NCBI RefSeq assembly: GCF_043641665.1
Contig: NC_092198.1
Span: 6,012,501-6,076,500 of the forward strand
Length of the DNA stretch: 64,000 nt
Source: Enoplosus armatus
Taxonomy: Eukaryota; Chordata; Actinopteri; Centrarchiformes; Enoplosidae
Direction: 5' to 3'
The notes beneath the pieces are model-generated. The model searched no databases, was not told where the DNA came from, and was given only the letters and a program-made list of their open reading frames with translations. Positions 26,789 to 38,504 of this stretch are shown piece after piece (the stretch's first letter is position 1; each line of letters begins with the position of its first letter). The translations under genes were made by a program, and so were the position numbers.

Positions 26789-27140
26789 AGTTGGAGCGAA
26801 GGTCAAGTCATCGGTTATTCGCTCAACAGACAATTAATCTACCAATTATTTCTGATATATTAATATTTCAAGGCAAAATGTGGACACTTGCTGGTTCTAG
26901 CTACTCAGATACAAATACTCACACAATCTGCCGCTTTTCTTTATCTTATATGATAGTAAAATTAATATTTTTGCGTTTCAGACTGTTGGTTTGAATATGT
27001 CATTTACGGCTGTGAAAAATTGTGAGGGGATTTTTTTTGGCTATTTTATGACATTTTATAGACAAAATGATGAATTGATTCATCAGGAAAATAATCAACA
27101 AATTAATCAATAATGAAAGTATTTGTTAGTTGCAGCCCTA
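26789..27140 (-). mobile_element. hAT-type MITE with perfect 8-bp target duplication
   Basis: The 352-bp element is flanked by identical 8-bp repeats ATAATAGT at 26,781-26,788 and 27,141-27,148, the duplication length of the hAT superfamily. In reverse complement the right end reads TAGGGCTGCAACTAAC, a terminus I recognise from an abundant fish hAT MITE with many 'attaatc' blocks inside. The left terminal repeat is strongly decayed. There is no transposase ORF. Confidence 0.8.
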
Positions 27141-27157
27141 ATAATAGTTAAAGTGCT

Positions 27158-27730
27158 TCAAATGATAATGAAAAAAGAATTACTGAAGTGATAACTAGAA
27201 AACACTTATGTTTGTAAATTTGCAGTTGAAACATCTGAAATAATACAAAAAAAGTTGGAAGTAATATTTCTCTCTATCACAGTCGAAAAGTACTTACTGA
27301 CAGAAGTTGAAATGTCAGTAGAAATGGAAGTTAAAGTTCCCATTTAAATGAAAGCCTTGAGTAATGATGAAGTATCAGTGGAAGAAAAGTGCTGAAAGGA
27401 TTAAAACATTCAGCTGAAATTACCAGCACTGAAAAGAGTTACAATTGTCAAAGAGGAAGTGATAAATTGAGCTGGAGGTGTCAGTTGAAGTGGAGGTCCT
27501 GAAAGGTATGAATGTCAGTTCAAGTGTACAAACTGAAAGACGGCAGTTGATGTATAAACACAGAAAGCAGATGGAGCAAATTGTGTGTGAACAGCGAAAG
27601 CTGTGTGAAAGGGAAGAACTGAAGAAGATCTTTCTGACACTGAAAGGGCTTGAAGTGTCAGTTTAAGTGTAAGCACTAAAATGCAGATGAAATGCAATGA
27701 TAATGAAAAAATAACTGAAGTAATAAAATT
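27158..27730 (+). repeat. Degenerate repeat region (GTCAGTTGAAGTG-type units)
   Basis: Near-copies of 'gaagtgtcagttgaagtg', 'gtcagtagaaatggaag' and 'gtcagttcaagtgtac' recur irregularly. The edges carry a diverged direct repeat: 'gataatgaaaaaagaattactgaag' at about 27,163 and 'gataatgaaaaaataactgaag' at about 27,697. A 62-codon ORF at 27,478-27,666 is made by the purine-rich repeat and is not judged to be a gene. It may be an old minisatellite or a dispersed repeat. Confidence 0.55.
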
Positions 27731-29614
27731 AACTCAGTTAAAGCAATATAGGGGTATTAGAAATACTAATGTATCACAGTGTATTGTACAGTTCAATCAC
27801 ACAATATAAATGAGTAAAATAATCCTAAGAAATTAAACCAAGTCGTAGTGAATACCGTGACTAACACTTCCCAGCAGGAGGTACAGCAGCTCGCACAAAC
27901 AGAAGAACCAGGAGGGATGATAACAACCATGATTGAACAGAAAAGACAGAACAACAAACTGGTACACACAAAACTCATGAGTCAGGGACAAAAAATCCAA
28001 GTAGCAAAGGCATAAAGCCGTATGAGACACTTTTGATTGATTGACAAGTGACCTTGCAAAGTAGCTTTTCTTCAAAGATATTAGTAAAATAACGACAACA
28101 AAAAAAAGGATTACTTTAAAAATCCAAATTCAATCCGTCAAACATCTCACTGACATTTGCAAAACCGCATTGACAACATCAAACTGAGACCACATCAAAC
28201 TTTGGTAAACTTCAAAAATAAAGTGCAAAATTCATAACTGAAGACTTCTGCTCTGTTAACCTCACTGGCAATTTAAAGAATAGATGGGTTTGTAATGAAG
28301 AAAGTTGCACTGAAAAAAAGGAGAAAGAAACACAACACAAAAACCAGACGATTCTGTTTCTTAACAGAAAAGGGGTTCCAATTTACAGTATTTTCCATAT
28401 TATGGGCGCAAAATGCAGGGAAGCATTTGGAGAAAATAATCTGCCAAATGCTGATGATTACTAGAAAAATGAGATTGTCTATAAAAGGTTCATGATTGAA
28501 CCTGGCAGCCTTCAGATCTGCACAGACATCCACCTTGCTCTACCTTCCTGAAAAAACAATTCAAAAGCTTTGATGTTACTTAATACCACAGGACAGCTTC
28601 ACCACTAATTACTCAGTTATAGGAGACCATTAATATTTTGTACACAACACTCATTATTCATGGATTACATTTGCATTTACAAGGTAAAAACTTGACAAAG
28701 GAGTCTTTTCCTTCAAATCTCTCCCTCAGGACATCATAGGTTTCTGTTAAAATATTTCAATAATAATGATAATCATTAATGACAAATATACTAACTCATC
28801 TTAACATTACAATTTGGATGATAAACATGGTAAATGTTTAAAAAAAAAATTATCGACTGAGTGAGACTTTTGAGATGAGTTGAGTGTAAAAGGAGCAAAA
28901 ACTATTTTTTTTTAAAAAACCCATCAAATCAGCATCTGCTAACACTCGTCGTGGCCTGGCTTCCTGGACTCAGAGGCCCCCCACGCTCTCCCTACACTCT
29001 AGAATTATGTGACTGGTTGATGAGTAGTTGTGTCGAGTTGGAAGGTCCTTGGCGAGAGGCCTTGGGCACCACTGGAAGACTATCAGAGTGCAGAGTCATT
29101 AGAAATCCCTCATTCTCACTCCGCTGTGTAAACGGCCCAGCGGCCTCCATCTGAACGAGCCCAGAGGAAGGATCACCTCCGTCGGGCTGAAATTGGATCG
29201 TGCACAGAGGAGGGGAACTGTGGGAGCTGGGACTGGGGGGAAAGAAAATAAGTTATGTGTTCCTATTTATTGACTCGGCTGCAGAGATCACTACACTGTT
29301 TCAAGGGAGAATAAAGTTTGGGGCGTTTTTTCCTTAAGCACTGCAAGCATTAGGGGAGTGACAAGTAGCCTTAATAAAAGCCTTAAATGATATGCAGAAG
29401 AGAACTCGATTGGAAATGTAACATTTGTTCCCTTCTTTTTTTTTTGCCTTACATAGAAGTATTTATTCCCAGCACAGTATGTCCCTGAACACAACTTTAA
29501 TGGACAACTATAAGTGTATTTAAAGTGCAGCATCTGCAGAATAAATTCAACTTAATATCAGAGCTGAAGCAAATGCACTCTGGACATAAAATGTTTGAGA
29601 TTGAGATTTGTCTA
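27731..29614. other. AT-rich non-coding DNA
   Basis: No recognised gene or repeat. The overlapping ORFs on both strands at 27.8-28.5 kb lack any domain. Confidence 0.5.
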
Positions 29615-29668
29615 ATTTCCCCCCCGGGGATCAAGTATTAAAGTATTAAAGTATTTCTGATTCTGAGA
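29615..29668 (+). mobile_element. 3' end of a retroposon-like repeat (fragment)
   Basis: The block 'taatttccccc…ggggatcaa' followed by three AAGTATT units and 'tctgattctgag' resembles the 3' terminus of fish LINE/SINE copies that end in short tandem tails. Only the tail is recognisable, so the class is an inference. Confidence 0.45.
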
Positions 29669-30130
29669 TTGAAATTAAAATACAACATAACGTACACATA
29701 TTAAACCACATTAAACAGCTCCTGTGTGTCCTTGAATCAATCTCCCTTCAGTCTTTAAATATCAATAAATAAATATATAATATGAATATACTATTTCATA
29801 TTCCTCAATTCTGCATTACTTCAGAGGAAGGTGACTGAAACAAGAAACCCCTTGTTCACAATAAAGAGCAAAACAACATGACTTACATTACTTTTGTAAA
29901 TCCATGAAAGGCGCCTTTAATCAACTACAAATCTCATCGTCTGTATTTAACATATAGACGTTGCTGTTGAACAAGTAGCCAATCTACAGTTTGGAGGTAT
30001 TGACTGACCTTTGACAGCTAATGTTAGCTTAGCCCCAGTGACAGCACAGTTGTCATGACCTCACAGTGAAGCTGTGTTCCCACGCCCACCGACTCTGAAC
30101 AAACCCAGCTGACTCCTAAATGTTGGCTTA
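29669..30130. other. Non-coding DNA flanking the 35-bp tandem repeat
   Basis: AT-rich and then GCTAAC-containing sequence ('gctaatgttagcttag' at about 30.02 kb), perhaps an old dispersed repeat in which the tandem array arose. No ORF of note. Confidence 0.45.
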
Positions 30131-30286
30131 CCAGTGGCTAACGTTAGCAAGGCAGCTAAAAGTGGCCAGTGGCTAACGTTAGCAAGGCAGCTAAAAGTTG
30201 CCAGTGGCTAATGTTAGCAAGGCAGCTAAAAGTGGCCAGTGGCTAACATTAGTAAAGCAGCTAAAAGTGGCTAGTGGCTAGCAAGA
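30131..30286 (+). repeat. 35-bp tandem repeat, about 4.4 copies
   Basis: Units start at 30,131, 30,166, 30,201, 30,236 and 30,271 (partial), each beginning CCAGTGGCTAACGTTAGCAA or a 1-3 base variant. The exact 35-bp spacing and low divergence suggest recent expansion. The core contains the palindrome GCTAACGTTAGC. Confidence 0.95.
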
Positions 30287-31689
30287 CAAAGACACAATAT
30301 GTAAATAAAAAGACAGCTTTGGAGGCGCTGCTTTGTGTTGGCTGAGGCTAGGCTAGCTGCTCAAGCTAACACGACCCAGACAAGTCTCTGCAGTGAATGC
30401 ACGGAGATTGAATTAATATCAGCCCTCCATTAAAGTCCCTGTAGGTCAGAAAACAAGCTGAACCCCAAATAGTTTGTTACAAAGAAAGGTTATCACATTA
30501 CTGTCACTAATAATGTTAATGCATAACAATAACCAGTTCAATAATAATAATGTCTAATAAATAATAATGTAAGCAATGTTACGGCCTCCCCACCAAAAGA
30601 GTGTCACATGGCGAAATTGTCACTGTTGTACACAATCAAATTTTATAATGACGCAGGCGATGAAATGCATTCTCCCACAGTGTCGTGAAGTAGTTTGTTA
30701 CCATGGTAATACTCACCACTTAACTTAAACGCGGCTGGCAAAGAAAGTAGCACTGTCGCCTGAATGACACATGGACATACTACTGTACATTTCTGATGAT
30801 TGTTTTGCTCTTCCATGAGTGAAGAAGCATCAGCCTTGCCAGGAGGCGGGGGAATGTACTTGTGTGATCAATCCATTTAATTTCTCTGCTTTCCTATTTT
30901 CTGTCACGGAGGGATAAATGTGGACATTCGCATGACAAATATTGTCTTTTGTGAGTGTCAAGCGACCGAGCACGAGTTAAGTTGTAGGTTCTAAAACAGT
31001 TGAAAACTGTTTCGGTTCTGCTACCTCCCAGAAACCAGGCTCCTGCTCAGAAAACTGATATTGCTGCCATGAATGTCTGATTTAATCCATCATTTACAGG
31101 AACACATGTATTATGTCCTCATGGGACTTTGTAATACCACAATTGCTGCGCTTACAATCATATCAAACCCACATTCATGCTGCAACAATAGAAGTGGAAC
31201 TGGAATATGCAGAAACTGCATGTAATTGCCTCCCACTTTATGTTTCCTCTTACCTCTTCACTAGAAGTACTGAAACTATGTGTGTCGTAAAAGTGCTCGG
31301 TAATGGCAGAAGTGAAAATAGTCCTCATTAAATACGATAATGAGCTGCGTGATTGAGTCACATGGGGGGGGGGGGAAACAATACACGTGTTGTTTAAAAA
31401 TGATGGAGTGTGTTAGTCAAGGCAGCCGCATGCTTTACGTTCTGCAAGCTGTTTTTAATGGCTCCCCAAAAACAACAGGATCTTGTGACTTCCGGGATGT
31501 TAGGCAAAAAGCAGAACTGACAGCAAAAGCTTCTGACTGTGGCAAACACGCCAGAGCTTTTAGACATTTTCAGCAATAATGGCATGTGGGGGGGGGGGGG
31601 GGGGGGGGTAATCAACACCTTGCCACAAGACACAGTGTGAGGACCGTGATGCAGGACTTGGCCTTGGCACTACACTACTGTACTGTATA
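30287..31689. other. Non-coding DNA with G homopolymers
   Basis: No gene recognised. G runs occur at about 31,364-31,375 and 31,588-31,608 (21 G). ORFs spanning the latter are driven by poly-G/poly-P and are rejected. Confidence 0.5.
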
Positions 31690-31697
31690 CGTGTGTT

Positions 31698-31887
31698 CAG
31701 GGCCGGCTCTGGCCATAGGCGAACTAGGCGGTCGCCTAGGGCGCCACCTGCCGGAGGGGGCGCCGCTCCAAGCTCCAAGCCTACGGCTGTTGTTATTAAT
31801 GTTATAATGTTTGCCGTGTATGCGCGCGGGGGGGGGGGCAAAATCATAATCTCGCCTAGGGCACCAAAATGGCTAGGGCCGGCACTG
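31698..31887 (+). mobile_element. Complete 190-bp hAT MITE with perfect 8-bp target duplication
   Basis: The left end CAGGGCCGGCTCTGGCC and the reverse complement of the right end, CAGTGCCGGCCCTAGCC, form terminal inverted repeats matching at 14 of 17 bases. CGTGTGTT occurs directly on both sides (31,690-31,697 and 31,888-31,895), the 8-bp duplication of the hAT superfamily. Further inward 'cgcctagggcgcc' and 'cgcctagggcacc' repeat the same motif, and an internal G11 tract is present. It is GC-rich and non-coding. It explains part of the 176-codon minus-strand ORF overlapping it, which is therefore not a gene. Confidence 0.92.
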
Positions 31888-32546
31888 CGTGTGTTTGTAC
31901 TGCATGTGCGCAGTGGTCCGAACTGGAAAAATAGAATCAAGGCTTTTTGTTGGCATGAGTGAAGGGCTCTGGCTAGTGGAAGGGAGAGTCTGAGAGGTCT
32001 GCAGTGGAGAAGGCGAGATAGAAAGAGAAGAGAAAGAAAGGGAGAGAGAGAGAGACAAGTGCCGAACTGTTTGTAATTAAATTCTGTCAAAAAGCCTTTT
32101 CATTTAGGTCGGCCATGTTGAGAGATTAGCAGAGCTGGGAATGGCTGGGCACTGCACTGTGCTCGCTCTGCTTCACCCCGTAGTCGGCAGGAGCAGCAGC
32201 CAAGGAGGAGATGGACCTCTCCTCTCCTCCTGCTTTTTACTCCCGTTACTCCTATCAACCATTACAATCCATGATCTCAGGCTTTCTGTGTTTTTCAGCC
32301 TTTCTGCACCGTGTCTAAATATAGCCAGATATATGTATGCATGTCCATCTTGCACAACATGACTGCAGCCAATCATGTTGAGATCTTTCATGTAATCTCT
32401 TCTGTTGCCTGACTTAACCCTTTAAGGTAGTACTTCCCATTCTTTTTTATTAATACTGGACCAAACGACTATGTGTACTGTGAAAGGACTCACCCATAGT
32501 TACTACTGTGATTTTTAAACTTTACGGTTTTTGATTCACTCTCTCC

Positions 32547-32645
32547 AGCAGACGGACAAAGATGTTAGCGACTAACTGGTGAAACATAGCGTAGCATTTA
32601 GCAGCTAAAGAGTCAGATATTTCCATCAATGGTTAGTGAAGACCT
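32547..32645 (-). mobile_element. Fragment of the TTAA-flanked repeat family seen at 59.1 kb
   Basis: 'agcatttagcagctaaagag' and 'cagatatttcc' are the reverse complement of blocks inside the element at 59,075-59,550, in the same order and spacing, with 'gttagcgactaactggtgaa' before them. Both ends are lost. Confidence 0.65.
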
Positions 32646-33384
32646 TCGGCAGGTGGCCAAGAAAACACAAATGCAAATGAATGGTGATCTCCGTGTCTGC
32701 TGGGTGTGTAAATAGAAACTGTTTGCTAACACGTTCACCATATGAACTTCATGATGTAATTATATGTCAGTGTTGTGTTTACAGCTTGTTGTGCTTCTCC
32801 AACATGGCCCAAAAAAATCAGAACATCAGTGTGTTGGGGTGGGGTTCACGTGTTGCTGATCCGTGCCACTCAGACCTCTGTTATCTGACCAGGTGCTGAG
32901 ATTCAAGCTCTCCTAACAAGCAAGCCAGTACCATTCTCTGTGTTTTAGTCTGTCTGACGAGGGGCGGGCAGATCAATGCTTACGTATCAACTTGTTTTAG
33001 TATTGATGGTAGCGCTGTGATCAATAGCGCGCGCGCGCGCGGGGGGGGTCTGTCTCGTGTTAGATTGCGTTCTTGGCGCATGAAGACTTGGTGCGCTGAG
33101 ATCTTAACGATCACCTCATTAGTTCAGAGAAGATACACCACAAGCATTTTACCATTCAAAGCTGTGGTGTGTTTGTAGTGTGTATGTGATGAAAAAGTTC
33201 ACAAAGAATAGTAAAGAGAAATCATGGAGTTGTGTGTATGTGTGTGTGACACCACTTTACTCCCCCAACTACACTAAAACACACAAATCTCCCACATCTC
33301 TCTCTCTCCTCCCCCCTCTAGTCTGTTTTGCATAACTCCTCCTGGTTGAAAGACTCTGTTTCCTCTTACTAGAAATAAGAACAA
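32646..33384. other. Non-coding DNA with a CG-repeat
   Basis: No gene recognised. It includes the alternating GC tract at 33,027 and short GT runs. Confidence 0.5.
33027..33048 (+). repeat. (GC)7 tract joined to G8
   Basis: Alternating GC of about 14 bases runs into eight G. Alternating CG is the sequence type with the highest Z-DNA potential and is rare in CpG-depleted fish DNA. Confidence 0.9.
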
Positions 33385-33601
33385 GCGGGCAGTGTGTGTG
33401 TGTGTGTGTATATTTTCTGTGTGTGTGTGTGTGAGGTGCTGCAATGAGGACCTGGAGGGGCATTCCTGATGTCAGCACTGCTTTTGTACCCGTAGGCTGT
33501 ATGTGTGTGTGTGTGTCTTTCTGTCCATCTGTGTGTGTGTTTACTGGGCTCCGAGATTGGTTTATGTGCTCGTCTGTCTATTTGTCTGTGAGCCTATTGG
33601 T

Positions 33602-33644
<43 letters not shown>

Positions 33645-33743
33645 TCTGCATGTCAATCGTGTGTAGATGCGTGTCCGTCTGCAAGTTTATTTGAATCTTT
33701 GATGTTTGCATTTCTGTGTCTGTCACTGTGTCTGTTGATGTTT

Positions 33744-33779
<36 letters not shown>

Positions 33780-33925
33780 AGCAGGAATAAAGCACCCCAT
33801 TGATAAGAACAAGTTCTTCTTGTTAACGTATCAGTGGAGCTGGACCTGAGCCAGCGCTGAAGTCCCAGGGGCGTATTTCTACACAACCCCTGCTATGACA
33901 CGGCAGTTACTATTCTGCAAGCCCA

Positions 33926-33968
<43 letters not shown>

Positions 33969-33990
33969 ACACACACACACACAGGGCTAG
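33385..33990 (+). repeat. Cluster of GT and CA microsatellites
   Basis: GT tracts at about 33,391-33,409, 33,420-33,433, 33,605-33,641 and 33,746-33,777 are followed by a CA tract at 33,927-33,983 with a single CT interruption. The GT and CA arrays are complementary on the same strand. All ORFs here are products of the repeats. Confidence 0.93.
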
Positions 33991-35689
33991 ATAGCCCGGG
34001 AACCGAACATGTGTTAACACTCTCTTTCCAAGAGATACATTGAAGAGGACATTGAGCAATGTTTCGTCTTACATCTCTCTAGCGGCCGCCTGCTCTGCAG
34101 TCGTCTAAAATGCTTCCATGTGCAGTCTCTGCATTCCGACTACCTTTCTGAGGCATTTTGAGACTCTCCCTGAAGATACCCGATACCCAGGGGAAAGCAG
34201 ATATTCATGAGAAATACCTGCTAGCTCCTAAAAGTTTTAAATAACAGGAGGGGGAATTTTTGCCATTCCCTTGGTCTTCTTTTTTTTTTTTTTTTGCACA
34301 TGTGCCAGCTATTGTTTTCCTCCTCTTGTACGCCAGGGAGACAGAGCCAAGGCTGTTTTATGACAGTCATAATCACCACCCCTGGCTGCTGCATAGGGAC
34401 ATCAGCTCTGATCGGCTGTAGCGGGGCACACCTTGTTGTCAAATAAAAGTGTCTGGATGAAGGTCGGTGGGAGAACAAAGAGGTTCAGTGTGCGGAACAA
34501 GCACCTACAAACCCCACATGCGCTGCCTCTCGTCTATTTGTTTAACCACTGTAGACCACGGTGGATGTGGCAGAGCCAGGCCGCACACTCGTTCTCCGAC
34601 AGCAGGGACTATCACAGCGAATCTGTGTGGAACCACACAATTAATCACAACAGTGGGTCAAACAAGTGGCCTCGGCGTGACAAATGCATGTGGGCAGTGC
34701 ACGCTGGGAGCCGAAACATAGCATTTAGCGTGAGAATTACATATATCAAGGGTGTGTTTAATAAAAAAAGGGCACCATTCGAAAGTAAGACTCACACAGT
34801 TGACTGTGTTCTTAACATGTGTTTTTGTAGATAGATCAGGGAATGTGAGGGCGTTTGGGGATGAACATAACCGCAATGATAGACATGGGTTTAGTTTACT
34901 GCATCTAAATTTAAACGTCATCATCCTCGAACCGTTTGATGTGCAATCGCATGGGACATTTGCATAAACTGATTCACTAGCCTGCCCCCTCAACACAGGA
35001 TGTAAGGTGGAAATTCAAGAAATGGGATTTAAAAGAGCCCCGAACGCTCTTTTAAAGACAAGCGAGGACTTTTTTTTATTTTCCCAGATGGCTTTGATAT
35101 AGATCATAGCGGTGTCGCCACCAAAGCATGCTTTCCATTATTACGATTGTTTAAAAGCTTTACCTCCTAAAGTAAATGCAAAGTGACAAATCCAAAAGAG
35201 GTTCAGACAAAGACGGGGGTTGGAGGTCTCACAAATGGAATTGTCCCCATGGGCAAACCACATAATATTCATATCAAACCTGATACATCCACCACTTGAA
35301 TTTCTAACCATGCAATCAGGGGCTCTGCCAAGTCAGTGAATGCACCCTGATCAGGGACGATAAAGAGGGGACCAATGGGGCACTGTGGCTTTATGAAAGG
35401 CCGTGTTCTCGTTAGCTATCAGACATCTTGAGCCAGTTGAGATATTAGCTCATAGCCTGTAAACGCCTGATGCAGAGCTCCAAATCTCGTTTGACAGGAA
35501 CAGAATAATCCCACGAGTCCACTCGGCTCGTCCTTTGATGGTCTCATCTCAACGGTTAGGAAGACCACATTTTGATCTGTGATATCTTGTTGAAAAATGA
35601 CCTTTTCTTTGGTAGCAGAAAATACACTCTTAGCTTAGCATGCTTATGTTGGGAGTTTGTGTAGGTAACCATGTTTTTATTGCCCGTCC
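33991..35689. other. Unique non-coding DNA
   Basis: No recognised repeat or gene. ORFs at 34.4-34.9 kb (up to 133 codons) overlap in several frames and have no known domain. A T17-18 tract is at about 34.28 kb. Confidence 0.5.
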
Positions 35690-35975
35690 CCCTTAGGATG
35701 AATTGTAATAACTTTGGTGACCCCTTAACCTTTGAGTTTATTCCTATACTTTGGTTTATAACCAAATACCTGCAAAACTCGTGACATTCCCTTTAGCCTC
35801 AACTCTACTTTGTGTTCAGTGCTAATTAGTTAATATTAGTGCGCTAACACGCTAAATTAAGATGGTGAACATGGTAAATATCATAACTACTTAACATCAG
35901 TATGTTGGTACATATTGATGTTAAGTGTTGCTGTGAGCATGTTAGCATGCTGACATTAGCATTTAGCTCAAAGCC
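35690..35975 (-). repeat. Dispersed teleost repeat, copy 3
   Basis: Same orientation as the 9.9-kb copy. It contains 'cttaggatgaattgtaataac', 'accaaatacctgcaaaactc', 'aagatggtgaacatggtaaa' and 'gcatgttagcatgctgacat', and breaks off after 'atttagctcaaagc'. Truncated at both ends. Confidence 0.8.
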
Positions 35976-37154
35976 CTTAATTTTTTTTATTTTTTTTACC
36001 GAAATTGAATATCGGCATGGAATACAATGATTAAATCAGTATGATTCTGTAAATAGAAATACAGGGACAAATCAGGTCAATCCAACAAACACAGTTGTGG
36101 CCTTTGACCGCCTTCCGCTATATGACTATTATTTTAATGTTTTATTTATTCATTTAAAAAAGCAAACGGCTAATATTGTTTGCAAAAGGTTTTATTGCTT
36201 TACACATTTCCCTTGTCCACAAATAGAGATGGCTAATTAAAAATAATATTTTATTTTAACTTGTGTAAATGTATGCAGGTTGCTGCGTTAATTGGAAGAT
36301 AAATAATGGATTTTTTTTTGTGCATAAAGAAACTATGAAAAGCAAAAACATTTTTTTCGTTTTGTGCTGAGTGGGACGGTTAAAGGCTCACAACAACTTA
36401 TCTCAAGATTTGTCAAGATTGTCAAGACAAAGACTGTGCGTTGCTCACGCGGCTTCCACTATGCGTGATGTTAACATGACTACCATGCTGTTTTGACATG
36501 AACCCTGATCAGGCTGCCTGGCAGGACACTGTTGTTAATGTCATTTTGGTCAACATTCATCACTCTTTCATGTTCCTTCCTTGTGAGCGTTAGTGCCAAA
36601 AGCGCCGTTAGCGACTGTTCACTCTGCCCCCCTTTCTTTTAGTGCTGTTATTCTGGGCAGTGGGTCTTATAAATAACTAATAAAGACCAAAGCTATGACG
36701 CATTCATCTTAATGCTAGGTGGCATCAGGGACAGGTGTGCGGGCTTATTCCTACCTTTTGTGCGACAGCGCAATTAATCTGCTTTTGCCAAGTTAAGAGC
36801 AAAGAGTGGACTGTGGAAAGAGACAAATGAAAAACCAAAAGGGAAAGTCATGAATTTTACAGTGAACCCAAAGCCATGAGCACCTGACCTTGGCTACCTT
36901 TACACTTTCTTCTTCCTCTCTTTCCCTCTCTCTCCCTTTTTTTGGTGTTGAGCAGTACTCCCTTAAAAAATAAGAGCCATGAAGTGAAGTCGTCTGCTCC
37001 AGAAATAGAACACAAACGAGGATAGGTGACGCTGGCGTGTGCTGGAGAAGGGGAAAGTGGAGAGATATTAGCCATATGTGATTCATTTACAACAGCATGC
37101 TTCAATTAATCTGGGCAGGGTGGCAGGCGCCAGGGTTGGGCCCCATGCCACCTG

Positions 37155-37157
<3 letters not shown>

Positions 37158-37189
<32 letters not shown>
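37158..37189 (+). repeat. (GA)n microsatellite
   Basis: Thirty-two bases of GA dinucleotide. Confidence 0.96.
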
Positions 37190-37191
<2 letters not shown>

Positions 37192-38462
37192 GAAGAGCGA
37201 TCCGCCGCTCTGTGTGAGGGATGAGCAATGAAAGCAGATCCCCTTCCGAATCGATACGCCTTACATTATAGCTCACACCAAACTCAACCCCTCCACTTTC
37301 CTCCTCCCGTCCTCTCTCGCTGGCTCTCGTCCTCCGAGCCTCTTTGTTCTCTCCCTTTCCGTGGGACTTAAAGACGAAGCCAATGAAGGCTGAAGAAGGC
37401 GCTCTGATTCATCAGGCTGTCCCAGAAGCACCCCGAGAGGAGTGGTAATTCTCATGTAGGCGTCCACCTAGAGACACCCTCAGGATGTTCTGTGAGACTG
37501 TTCCCTAACTGGGGCGGCATGCTGCGGCACTAAGTGAAAGCAAAAGGGGGGTTGAAGCGGGGGGGGGGCAAACTGGCGAGGGGCAAAAACCACAGTGACC
37601 AGATGGAACCGCAGATTGTTTTAAAGGAGGCTACTGCCTCAGCAAAACCATATGGGGCAAAAATGCTATTTAGCGAAATCTCATCTATGTTTTTCACGAC
37701 GTGGTGAGCTGCACTGGAGGATCTTGTAAACAAAAGATGTAGTACTAACGTTGTCAACACGTGACGACAAAAAGAAAAGAAAATCCAGCAGCCTCATCTG
37801 CATCTGTGTGTCTCCGGGGCATGTTGTTATGGGCTGCGAGTCGTTTTATTCCAACTTGTGAGCAGTATTCCAAAATAAGAGCAAACGAGCACTTGCCAGG
37901 CTTTAATACCATAAAGCATTATGTTACAGTGAAGCTTGCCAAGGCTAATACTGTGATTGTTACTAGAATAAATAATGTTGTTTTTTTTATGATGATGATG
38001 ATGAATTAACCAGAGGAAAAAAATGTATATTAAGGCACGGGATAAGAATATTAAATTACGACACTTGATAGGAAGAGACAAGCAATGGCATCAGTATGGC
38101 AAAGGATTAAAGTGTCTGACAGTATAATTATATTTTTAGCTGTCTTGTTTTGTAAGCCGTTTCACCTGGCTTCTGATGTAATCTGGATTTATCCAGATTC
38201 CTGCCTCATGCATCAGGGGAATTTTTTTCACACCGAAAGACAAGGGGAGGGCTGAAATAGATGATACAAACGCTTCCAAACAGTCATTACAGTGTATGCT
38301 TTCGGCCGCACTGCAAGCTGAAACGTCTCTCTGCTTCCCAGGCAATTAAAACTTTCCACGAGGAACAAAGATTGGCGTAGTATTTAATCTGAAAGTGAAA
38401 GACACAGGAGTATAGAAACAGAGCCAGAATGAATAACCTTCATGCCTCATCCCCAGAGTGTA

Positions 38463-38466
<4 letters not shown>

Positions 38467-38502
<36 letters not shown>
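38467..38502 (+). repeat. (GT)n microsatellite
   Basis: Thirty-six bases of GT dinucleotide. Confidence 0.96.

Positions 38503-38504
<2 letters not shown>

Noticed and set aside
27478..27666. 62-codon ORF rich in Glu/Lys
   Set aside because: It lies wholly within the degenerate GTCAGTTGAAGTG repeat field; the coiled-coil look is due to the purine-rich repeat.
31560..32090. 176-codon minus-strand ORF
   Set aside because: It runs through a poly-G/C tract, a complete hAT MITE and a GA-rich tract; the proline runs and arginine-rich parts come from those sequences.
33444..33803. Cysteine/valine-rich ORFs and their histidine/threonine-rich shadows
   Set aside because: They are translations of GT/CA microsatellites. 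The same applies to ORFs at 2,924-3,187, 48,203-48,586 (upstream part) and 13,765-13,986.
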